Shown here in pieces: positions 34,457 through 41,637 of a stretch of 45,767 nucleotides of DNA. The notes under the pieces were generated by a model. That model was not told the origin of the DNA and did no database searches. It worked only from the letters and a program-made list of their open reading frames with translations. This stretch comes from Clostridia bacterium (GTDB lineage: Bacteria; Bacillota; Clostridia; Christensenellales; CAG-138). How positions within the stretch are numbered: the first letter of the stretch is position 1; each line of letters opens with the position of its first letter. The stretch spans positions 1-45,767 of the forward strand of contig JAEDCW010000005.1 of NCBI GenBank assembly GCA_016293975.1, written 5' to 3'. A program made the position numbers and the translations under genes.

Positions 34457-34485
34457 AGCAATGTTTACCCATACAGGGTGTTGCT
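34457..34485 (+). promoter_or_regulatory. Hairpin at the 5' end of the gdhA mRNA
   Basis: Interrupted stem: AGCAA (34457-34461) with TTGCT (34481-34485), and inside it ACCC (34467-34470) with GGGT (34476-34479). It would form at the extreme 5' end of the transcript and is followed by a U/A-rich stretch before the GGAGG site. It could protect the mRNA or attenuate transcription. Confidence 0.5.
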
Positions 34486-34511
34486 TATTTTAAATTTTGT
34501 GGAGGTATTTC

Positions 34512-35858
34512 ATGAACGCTTACATTCAAGAAGTTCTTGATCGTATCAAGAAGCGTGATGCAAACGAGCCCGAGTTTCTTCAGACGGTAGAAGAAGTTTA
34601 TAAGTCCCTCGAAGTAGTCGTAGATCAGCATCCCGAATACCAGAAGATGGCACTTCTGGAGCGCATGGCTGAGCCCGAAAGAGTTATCGAATTCCGTGTA
34701 ACTTGGGTAGACGACAATGGTCAGACACAGGTCAACCGCGGTTTCCGCGTACAGTTCAACAGCGCTATCGGTCCGTACAAGGGCGGTCTGCGTTTTGCTT
34801 CCCACGTTAACCTCAGCGTTATGAAGTTCCTCGGTTTCGAGCAGACTTTCAAGAACAGCCTTACATCCCTCCCCATCGGCGGCGGTAAGGGTGGTTCAGA
34901 CTTCGATCCCAACGGCAAGAGCGATGGCGAAATCATGCGTTTCTGCCAGGCCTTTATGACAGAGCTCCAGCGTCATATCGGTCCGTCAATCGACGTACCC
35001 GCCGGTGACATCGGTGTTGGCGGTCGTGAGATTGGTTACCTGTTTGGTCAGTATAAGCGCATTCGCGGTGCTTATGAGAACGGCGTTCTCACAGGTAAGG
35101 GTCTGTCCTACGGCGGTAGCTTGATTCGTCCCGAAGCAACCGGTTACGGTGCTGTTTATTACCTCGAAGAAGTCCTCAAGCATGAGCATGACTCCATCAA
35201 GGGTAAGATCATCGGTATCTCCGGTTTCGGTAATGTTTCTTGGGGTGTTGCCAAGAAGGTTGCTCAGCTCGGCGGCAAGGTCGTTACACTCGCAGGTCCC
35301 GATGGTTACATCTACGATCCCGACGGCGTTGTAACAGATGAGAAGATCGAATACATGCTCGAGATGCGTGCATCCGGCCGTAATAAGGTCCAGGATTATG
35401 CCGACAAGTTTGGCGTAGAATTCTTCCCCGGCCAGAAGCCCTGGAGCCGCAAGTTCGACATCTGTATGCCCTGCGCATACCAGAACGAAATCGGCATGAC
35501 AGAAGCCAAGCAGATTCTCGAGAACGGTACAAAGTACTACATCGAAGTTGCTAACATGCCCACAACAAACGAAGCTCTCGCATTCCTGATGGACAATGGC
35601 GTAATCGTTGCTCCTTCCAAGGCTGTTAACGCCGGTGGTGTTGCAACAAGCGCACTTGAGATGAGCCAGAACGCAGAGCGCCTCAGCTGGACAGAAGAAG
35701 AGGTCGACAGCCAGCTCAAGACAATCATGATCAACATCCATAAGGCTTCCGCAGAAGCGGCTGCTGAGTACGGTCTTGGCTACAACCTCGTTGCCGGCGG
35801 TAACATCGCAGGCTTCAAGAAGGTTGCAGATGCTATGATTGCTCAGGGTTTAGTCTAA
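34512..35858 (+). CDS. gdhA: Glutamate dehydrogenase, hexameric NADP-type
   Basis: 448 residues interconverting glutamate and 2-oxoglutarate plus ammonia. The substrate region reads GPYKGGLRFASHVN, followed by the catalytic-lysine segment LPIGGGKGGSDFDPNGKSD, and PAGDIGVGGREIGYLFGQYK; the Rossmann domain follows with GFGNVSWG. The length and these motifs fit the small hexameric GdhA class, usually NADP-specific. The ATG at 34512 follows GGAGG; a longer frame from 34497 would include that site. Codon use is noticeably uniform (many C-ending codons, e.g. AAG, ATC, TTC), suggesting high expression. Confidence 0.96.
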   Translation: MNAYIQEVLDRIKKRDANEPEFLQTVEEVYKSLEVVVDQHPEYQKMALLERMAEPERVIEFRVTWVDDNGQTQVNRGFRVQFNSAIGPYKGGLRFASHVNLSVMKFLGFEQTFKNSLTSLPIGGGKGGSDFDPNGKSDGEIMRFCQAFMTELQRHIGPSIDVPAGDIGVGGREIGYLFGQYKRIRGAYENGVLTGKGLSYGGSLIRPEATGYGAVYYLEEVLKHEHDSIKGKIIGISGFGNVSWGVAKKVAQLGGKVVTLAGPDGYIYDPDGVVTDEKIEYMLEMRASGRNKVQDYADKFGVEFFPGQKPWSRKFDICMPCAYQNEIGMTEAKQILENGTKYYIEVANMPTTNEALAFLMDNGVIVAPSKAVNAGGVATSALEMSQNAERLSWTEEEVDSQLKTIMINIHKASAEAAAEYGLGYNLVAGGNIAGFKKVADAMIAQGLV

Positions 35859-35866
35859 TAACTTAC

Positions 35867-35898
35867 AAAAAAAGAGGGGCCTCAAGCCCCTCTTTTTT
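35867..35898. terminator. Bidirectional terminator between gdhA and the dipeptidase gene
   Basis: GAGGGGC (35874-35880) pairs with GCCCCTC (35886-35892) around a short loop. It is flanked by an A-run on the left and a T-run on the right, so it can end transcription from both sides. Confidence 0.9.
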
Positions 35899-35915
35899 CT
35901 GTCTGAATTGTGAAA

Positions 35916-36845
35916 TTATAAACAAAATCTCGCCAGATAATTCCTTAGATTGTAGTATGTTATTTTTGCGACTTCATCCTCTGTGAAGCCGTTCTGTATG
36001 AGTGCCGCCGCAAGGTTCTGAAGCTCCGAAGAATCCCTAAGGTCAACAGGGGTAACGCCCATGCCGTCATAGTCACTGCCTATGCACACGCAATCAATTC
36101 CGCCGACTTCCGCTATATGCGCTATATGCCTCACAACATCCGCAGTCGAAACATTTATCGTTCCTGCAAGATGGGCGTAGTAGAAATTCGTGCCTATAAC
36201 ACCGCCTCTTTTGGCTATTTCACGAATATGTTCATCGTTTAGGCTTCTTGGATGATTGTACACAGCCCTTGCGTTTGAGTGTGAAGCATACACTGGAACG
36301 CTCGTAATGCCAAGCACGTCATCTATGCACACATCGGAAAGATGCGCCAGGTCTATCGCCATGCCCAAATCTCCCATCTCCTCCACGACGTATTTGCCGA
36401 ATTCGGTAAGCCCCTTTTTTGATTGCTTTGTAGCCGGATAAGCGAGCTGATTAGGGTAATTCCACGTAAGTGCCATCGCTCTTACGCCCAGCCTATAGAA
36501 ATTGTGCAGGTTGGCGATCTCGTAACCTATCGGTTCTCCACCCTCCATCGTTAGCACAGTGGCTATTCTTCCGCTATTCTCGTCGAAATCTGCATCGAAC
36601 TCGCATATGTCGTCGTAGGTTTCGAGTATACAGTGATATACGTCAATCATATTCATCGCCTGCTGTAGAGGCGTCATACTGAGCTTTTTATCCGTCCATA
36701 CGGCAAAGCACTGCAATTTTACGTTGCCCTCAAGCATTCTATCTATACTCATCATCTGTCCCTGAATAGGGTTTACTATATCGTATTCTCTAAAACAATC
36801 ACAGTAAAGATAGTCGCAATGCGCATCTGCAAAAGGAAACCTCAT
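35916..36845 (-). CDS. Membrane dipeptidase, peptidase family M19
   Basis: Zinc-dependent (renal-type) dipeptidase of 309 residues. The N-terminal metal motif is DAHCD (H-x-D). Further ligands are in TMEGGEPIGYE, DLAHLSD and YASHSNARAVYNHPRSL, and the C-terminal GSDYDGMG is conserved. Family members cleave a range of dipeptides. No signal peptide is present, so the bacterial enzyme should be cytoplasmic. The ATG at 36845 is preceded by GGAGGAGG; the frame to 36914 runs through the rny terminator and is not used. Its promoter is not clear; TACAAT sequences occur at about 36880-36890. Confidence 0.93.
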   Translation of the reverse strand: MRFPFADAHCDYLYCDCFREYDIVNPIQGQMMSIDRMLEGNVKLQCFAVWTDKKLSMTPLQQAMNMIDVYHCILETYDDICEFDADFDENSGRIATVLTMEGGEPIGYEIANLHNFYRLGVRAMALTWNYPNQLAYPATKQSKKGLTEFGKYVVEEMGDLGMAIDLAHLSDVCIDDVLGITSVPVYASHSNARAVYNHPRSLNDEHIREIAKRGGVIGTNFYYAHLAGTINVSTADVVRHIAHIAEVGGIDCVCIGSDYDGMGVTPVDLRDSSELQNLAAALIQNGFTEDEVAKITYYNLRNYLARFCL

Positions 36846-36891
36846 AATACACCTCCTCCAAAGACTTAACAACACTCTATTGTATTGTATC

Positions 36892-36924
36892 AAAAAAACA
36901 GCCCCGGAGAACAAACCCCGAGGC
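36892..36924 (-). terminator. Rho-independent terminator of rny
   Basis: On the minus strand GCCTCGG pairs with CCGGGGC (plus arms 36918-36924 and 36901-36907, one G-U pair) and is followed by TG then seven T residues (plus 36892-36898). It lies 15 nt after the rny stop. Confidence 0.85.
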
Positions 36925-36938
36925 CATAAACAACTATT

Positions 36939-38489
36939 TTATTTTGCGTATTCAATCGCACGAGTCTCACGCATAACATGAATCTTTATCTGTCCGGGAT
37001 AATCGAGCTCGGATTCTATCCTCCTCGCTATATCCCTTGCCATCACGATAGTATCCGCATCGCTGACAACCTCGGGCTTTACGATTATTCTGACTTCGCG
37101 TCCCGCCTGGAATACGAATGTCTTTTCAACGCCCTCGAAAGAATTCGAGATGTCCTCGAGCTTCTCAAGCCGCTTGATATAGTTTTCAAGTGACTCACGC
37201 CTTGCACCCGGTCTTGCCGCTGAAATAGCGTCCGCCGCCTGTACAAGTACGGCCTCAACCGTAGTCGCCTCTATGTCGCCGTGATGCGCCGCTATAGCAT
37301 GAATTACCTGATTGTTTTCACGGTACTTCTTAGCAGCATCCGCACCGATCTGAATGTGTGTGCCCTCGTATTCGTGGTCAAGCGCCTTACCTATATCGTG
37401 GAGCAGTCCGGCGCGCTTTGCTATAGCTACGTTTGCACCTATCTCTGCGGCCATCATTCCTGCAAGATGCGCGACCTCTATTGAATGTTTGAGTACATTC
37501 TGGCCGTAGCTTGTGCGGTAACGCAGTCTGCCCAGTATCTTTACAAGCTCATGATGTAGTCCGTGTACACCCACCTGGAAAACAGCCTGCTCACCGGCTT
37601 CTCTGATCTTGACATCGACTTCCTTGCGGGCTTTCTCGACCATTTCTTCGATTCTTGCCGGATGGATTCTTCCGTCAAGCACCAGTTTTTCTAATGCGAT
37701 TCGCGCAACCTCTCTTCTAACAGGGTCAAACCCTGAGAGGATTACGGCTTCGGGTGTGTCATCGATTATGAGATCGATTCCCGTTGTGGTCTCGAACGTG
37801 CGGATATTTCTACCCTCACGACCGATTATTCTGCCCTTCATTTCATCGTTTGGCAACGGCACGACTGATACCGTCGTTTCTGCGACGTGGTCGGCCGCGC
37901 AACGCTGTATGGCGAGCGAAACAATGTTTCTTGCACGCTTATCAGCCTCGTCCTTGGTCTTTGATTCTATTTCACGAAGCATCACGGCGGCCTCATGTCT
38001 TGCTTCTCTTTCAATGGACGACATGAGTACATCCTTTGCCTCTTCGCGCGTCATAGATGCGACACGCTCCAACTCCTTCTGTTGCTGTCCGAGCAACGCC
38101 TTTGCCTCGCTCTCAAGAACATCGGCTTCTTGCAGTTTCTTTGTAACAGCACTCTCTCTTTGCTCAAGACTTACGGATTTGTTGTCGAGAAGCTCTTCAC
38201 GCTGTTGAAGTCTTCTCTCCGAACGCTGTATCTCGTTTCTTCTTTCTCTAAGTTCCCTCTCGTTATCGGATTTAAGACGATATACTTCTTCTTTTGCTTC
38301 CAGTATTTTTTCTTTCTTTATTGTTTCAGCTCTCTTCTGAGCATCGTCAATCATACGACGCACCGCGTCTTCGGCTCTTGCAACCTTAGCTTCGGCTATA
38401 TCTTTTCTGTATCTATATCCACCGACAGCACCTACGGTCAGAGCAACAAGCGCGGAGGCGACAGGGATTGCTACATCAACCCACGACAA
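36939..38489 (-). CDS. rny: Ribonuclease Y
   Basis: Membrane-anchored endoribonuclease that initiates mRNA decay in Firmicutes, 516 residues. An N-terminal helix (about 5-24) is followed by a long charged coiled coil (about 30-190), a KH domain with GRIIGREGRNIR (219-230), and an HD domain with the catalytic H364-D365 in LLHDIGKALDHE. The start is a TTG with GGAGG 9 nt upstream. It has a promoter at 38593-38622 and a leader of about 100 nt. Confidence 0.96.
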   Translation of the reverse strand: MSWVDVAIPVASALVALTVGAVGGYRYRKDIAEAKVARAEDAVRRMIDDAQKRAETIKKEKILEAKEEVYRLKSDNERELRERRNEIQRSERRLQQREELLDNKSVSLEQRESAVTKKLQEADVLESEAKALLGQQQKELERVASMTREEAKDVLMSSIEREARHEAAVMLREIESKTKDEADKRARNIVSLAIQRCAADHVAETTVSVVPLPNDEMKGRIIGREGRNIRTFETTTGIDLIIDDTPEAVILSGFDPVRREVARIALEKLVLDGRIHPARIEEMVEKARKEVDVKIREAGEQAVFQVGVHGLHHELVKILGRLRYRTSYGQNVLKHSIEVAHLAGMMAAEIGANVAIAKRAGLLHDIGKALDHEYEGTHIQIGADAAKKYRENNQVIHAIAAHHGDIEATTVEAVLVQAADAISAARPGARRESLENYIKRLEKLEDISNSFEGVEKTFVFQAGREVRIIVKPEVVSDADTIVMARDIARRIESELDYPGQIKIHVMRETRAIEYAK

Positions 38490-38592
38490 GTGTAATATCC
38501 TCCATATTAAATTGATATAAGTAACGGAATGAACATTCCTGTATGCATTTCATGATATTCAGCATGCTTGCGTACACACTTATTCAAACTTA

Positions 38593-38622
38593 ATTATAAA
38601 GCAAGCGTGTTACATAAGTCAA
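38593..38622 (-). promoter_or_regulatory. Sigma-A promoter of rny
   Basis: Minus-strand -35 TTGACT (plus 38617-38622) and -10 TATAAT (plus 38593-38598), spacer 18 nt. The -35 directly abuts the strong palindrome at 38623-38644. Confidence 0.7.
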
Positions 38623-38644
38623 GGGTATGCGTAAACGCATACCC
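38623..38644. terminator. Near-perfect palindrome between recA and rny, probable recA terminator
   Basis: Arms GGGTATGCGT (38623-38632) and ACGCATACCC (38635-38644) are fully complementary with only AA between them; in RNA this gives a 9-bp stem with a 4-nt loop. It lies 27 nt after the recA stop. On the minus strand it is followed by TTGACTTATG, which is not a real U-tract but the rny -35 region, so the element may instead, or also, be an operator. Confidence 0.55.
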
Positions 38645-38670
38645 AAGTAAGTTTTTATATACTGTTTTGA

Positions 38671-39690
38671 TTACTCGTCTTCGCCCTTTTGAGCCTCTCT
38701 CGCCTCAAAAAGTTCCCTGACCTTGTGGTCGATTTCCGCACAGAACTCTGGATTTTCACGGAGGAATGTCCTCGCATTGTCTCTACCCTGTCCTATCCTC
38801 ATATCTCCGTAGGAGTACCATGCGCCGGCCTTGACAATTATCTTCTCGTTAACCGCAATGTCGAGCAAGGAGCCCTCTCTCGAAATACCTTCACCGTAGA
38901 TAATGTCAAACTCTGCGATTTTGAAAGGCGGAGCGACCTTATTCTTTACGACCTTGATTCTAGTTCTGTTTCCGACAAGCTCGTTGCCGCTCTTTATTGT
39001 GTCGACCTTTCTGACATCAAGACGGATTGATGCGTAATACTTAAGCGCGCGGCCGCCTGTCGTCGTTTCGGGATTGCCGTACATAACGCCGACCTTTTCA
39101 CGCAACTGGTTGATAAACACCACAATTGTATTCGTCTTGCCTATTACGCCTGCAAGCTTGCGCAAAGCCTGTGACATAAGTCTCGCCTGCAAACCGACAT
39201 GAGAATCCCCCATGTCACCCTCAATTTCCGACTTAGGAACGAGAGCCGCAACAGAGTCGACGACCACTACGTCTACCGCTCCGCTTCTTACGAGAGTCTC
39301 GCAGATTTCAAGTGCCTGTTCACCCGTATCCGGCTGTGAAACAAATAGTTCGTCCACATTAACGCCCAAGTTTCGCGCATAAACAGGGTCCAATGCGTGC
39401 TCTGCATCGATAAATGCCGCAGTGCCACCCTGTTTTTGAGCCTCTGCAACTATATGCAATGCAATTGTTGTCTTACCTGATGACTCCGGTCCGTAAATCT
39501 CTACTATTCTGCCGCGCGGAACTCCACCTACGCCTAACGCATAGTCAAGTTCTATACAGCCGGTCGAAATAGTTGAAACCGAGATTTTTGAAGCCGCATC
39601 ACCCAGTTTCATAATTGCGCCCTTGCCGAACTGCTTCTCGATCTGTGCCAACGCAGCCTCTAACGCTTTTTCCTTTTCTACCGTAGCCAT
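38671..39690 (-). CDS. recA: Recombinase RecA
   Basis: 339 residues; forms filaments on single-stranded DNA, carries out strand exchange and triggers LexA cleavage. Walker A is GPESSGKT (67-74); the VVVDSVAALVP Walker B and the loop-2 region FINQLREKVGVMYGNPETTTGG are intact, with a short acidic C-terminus. The site before the ATG is weak (AAAGG further away, GGGAA close). It follows pgsA without cinA. Promoter 39723-39751 carries a LexA-like half site. Confidence 0.97.
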   Translation of the reverse strand: MATVEKEKALEAALAQIEKQFGKGAIMKLGDAASKISVSTISTGCIELDYALGVGGVPRGRIVEIYGPESSGKTTIALHIVAEAQKQGGTAAFIDAEHALDPVYARNLGVNVDELFVSQPDTGEQALEICETLVRSGAVDVVVVDSVAALVPKSEIEGDMGDSHVGLQARLMSQALRKLAGVIGKTNTIVVFINQLREKVGVMYGNPETTTGGRALKYYASIRLDVRKVDTIKSGNELVGNRTRIKVVKNKVAPPFKIAEFDIIYGEGISREGSLLDIAVNEKIIVKAGAWYSYGDMRIGQGRDNARTFLRENPEFCAEIDHKVRELFEAREAQKGEDE

Positions 39691-39722
39691 CTAATTCCCA
39701 ACCTTTCCATTACTGTTGATGT

Positions 39723-39751
39723 ATTATAGCACACTTGTTCGCATCTGTCAT
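39723..39751 (-). promoter_or_regulatory. recA promoter with a LexA-box-like sequence
   Basis: Minus-strand -10 TATAAT (plus 39723-39728) and -35 ATGACA (plus 39746-39751) with a 17-nt spacer. Inside the spacer the minus strand reads CGAAC-AAGT-GTGCT (plus 39728-39741). The Gram-positive SOS box is CGAAC-N4-GTTCG, so the first half is perfect and the second matches three of five positions. Confidence 0.55.
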
Positions 39752-39787
39752 CACCACATTGCGCAAATGCACCGAAATTGTCGCAAT

Positions 39788-40342
39788 TTATCCGGCAAAA
39801 ACCTGCTTATTTTTAGCTGTGTATTCTACACCCGAAGTCACTGTCAGTCCCACCGAGATATAGAAAACTATCATGTCCATTGGCACATCGATAATGCTGA
39901 ATACAGGGTTTCCCATCATCACCAAGCTTAACGCAATCGCCTGTGATATTGTCTTGAGCTTGCCTAGCTTACCTGCGGCGATAACCCTACCCTTTGCGGC
40001 AGCTACCATTCTGATACCACTTACCAAGAACTCCCTTGCTATAATGACGATCGTCATTATCGAACCTAAAGGCCCAAGCATTCCCTCACTTACAAGCATA
40101 ATCAGTGCGCTTGCGGTCAACAGCTTATCGGCAATAGGATCCATGAGTTTTCCGAAGTCGCTTACGATGTTTTGCTTTCTTGCGATAGCTCCGTCAAGTA
40201 TGTCGGTTATAAACGCGACGATAAACACTCCCGCAGCGATGTAGTTCCAGTATGGCACGATATCCCTAGGGATAAAGAAACACGCAGTCATAATCGGTAC
40301 CATCACAATCCTTCCAACGGTGAGCTTGTTCGGTAGATTCAT
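39788..40342 (-). CDS. pgsA: CDP-diacylglycerol--glycerol-3-phosphate 3-phosphatidyltransferase
   Basis: Phosphatidylglycerophosphate synthase, the committed step to phosphatidylglycerol, 184 residues. The CDP-alcohol phosphotransferase motif is complete: D47, D50-G51, A54-R55, G64, D68 and D72. About five membrane helices are visible. It overlaps rimO by 4 nt (ATGA), so it is translated with the ftsK-rimO operon. Confidence 0.95.
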   Translation of the reverse strand: MNLPNKLTVGRIVMVPIMTACFFIPRDIVPYWNYIAAGVFIVAFITDILDGAIARKQNIVSDFGKLMDPIADKLLTASALIMLVSEGMLGPLGSIMTIVIIAREFLVSGIRMVAAAKGRVIAAGKLGKLKTISQAIALSLVMMGNPVFSIIDVPMDMIVFYISVGLTVTSGVEYTAKNKQVFAG

Positions 40343-41637
40343 GCCAATTCTCCAATCATATCGTATTCTTTTGCTTCAACGAGCTTAACGGTAATATAGT
40401 CGCCCTCGTTTATGTCCTCGGGTGCATCGTTGACTACAATGAAACCATCGATTTCCGGTGCCTCTGCATACGACCTGCAATACAGCGTATCGCCATCTCT
40501 CATCTCCACAAGCACCGTCCCCATACTGCCTACGCGCTTTTTGTTGAACTCCAATGATATCGGTTGCTGCATACTATAAAGCCTATCGTATCTCGATTGC
40601 TTTACATCCTCATCGATTTGACCGTCGAATTCGCTCGCCGGAGTCCCGTCCTCCTGAGAGTAGGTGAAAGCGCCCAACCTGTCAAACGGATTCTCCTCCA
40701 TAAACCTCACAAGCTCGTCAAACTGCTCATCGGTCTCACCCGGGAAGCCCACAATGGCGGTAGTGCGCAGAACAAAGTCCGGTGCCGCCTTTCTGATGTA
40801 CTTAACTATATCCTCGATATGCTCGCGCGTGCCGTGTCTGTTCATACGCTTGAGCATTTCCGAGTCTATATGCTGAATGGGCATATCTATGTAATTCAAG
40901 AGCTTTTCTTCGGATACGATAGTATCTATGAGTTTCTCATCTACGGTGTTCGGATATGTATACAGCAATCTAATCCACTTTAGCTTCGCGATTTTTGCGA
41001 GTTCACGCAAAAGCTCACAAATCCTTGACTCCCCGTAAATATCCGTTCCATAGCTCGTCGTATCCTGTGCAATTACCGTAAGCTCTGTGACACCGTTTTC
41101 TGCCAAGCGTGTTGCCTCTTCGATAAGATTCTCCATGGGTACGCTCTTTCTGCCGCCTCTGATAAGTGGTATTGCGCAGTACGTGCAACGGTTGTCACAG
41201 CCGTCCGCTATGCGCAGATATGCCCTGAAATTAGGCGTGGTCAGCAGTCTTCCGCCGCAGTTTATCGTGTTTTTATCAAGTCCGCATAAGCTCGCCAATC
41301 TCTTTGCGAGCTCCTCGTATTCGGACACACCGTAAAACATATCGACCTCGGGCAATTCGGTTTCGAGGTCTTCCTTGTAGCGCTGGCTAAGACAACCGGT
41401 CACAACGAGATACTTGCAGTTTCCGTTTTCTTTAAACTTCGCCATCTCCAGTATGTTCACAATAGAGTCTTCCTTGGCGGCATCTATGAATCCGCACGTG
41501 TTGACTATTATGACATCTGCCAAAGACGGGTCGCTCACCGTTGCAAAGCCACAGGATGTCAACATTCCGAGCAACTGTTCCGAATCAACGCGGTTTTTTG
41601 AACATCCAAGTGAAACCATTCCTACTTTATTCAGCAT
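40339..41637 (-). CDS. rimO: Ribosomal protein S12 methylthiotransferase RimO
   Basis: Radical SAM enzyme adding a methylthio group to an aspartate of ribosomal protein S12, 432 residues. The MTTase domain has GCSKNRVDSE with cysteines at about 12, 48 and 82. The radical-SAM triad is CDNRCTYC (about C147, C151, C154). A C-terminal TRAM domain follows. The ATG at 41637 is chosen over the open frame to 41721 because GGAGGAG is 9 nt upstream and the extra residues lie in ftsK. It overlaps the ftsK stop by 11 nt. Confidence 0.95.
   Translation of the reverse strand: MLNKVGMVSLGCSKNRVDSEQLLGMLTSCGFATVSDPSLADVIIVNTCGFIDAAKEDSIVNILEMAKFKENGNCKYLVVTGCLSQRYKEDLETELPEVDMFYGVSEYEELAKRLASLCGLDKNTINCGGRLLTTPNFRAYLRIADGCDNRCTYCAIPLIRGGRKSVPMENLIEEATRLAENGVTELTVIAQDTTSYGTDIYGESRICELLRELAKIAKLKWIRLLYTYPNTVDEKLIDTIVSEEKLLNYIDMPIQHIDSEMLKRMNRHGTREHIEDIVKYIRKAAPDFVLRTTAIVGFPGETDEQFDELVRFMEENPFDRLGAFTYSQEDGTPASEFDGQIDEDVKQSRYDRLYSMQQPISLEFNKKRVGSMGTVLVEMRDGDTLYCRSYAEAPEIDGFIVVNDAPEDINEGDYITVKLVEAKEYDMIGELA

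Noticed and set aside
34986..35741. 251-residue minus-strand frame opposite gdhA
   Set aside because: It arises from the strong codon bias of gdhA, which leaves the opposite strand open; no ribosome-binding site and no family resemblance.
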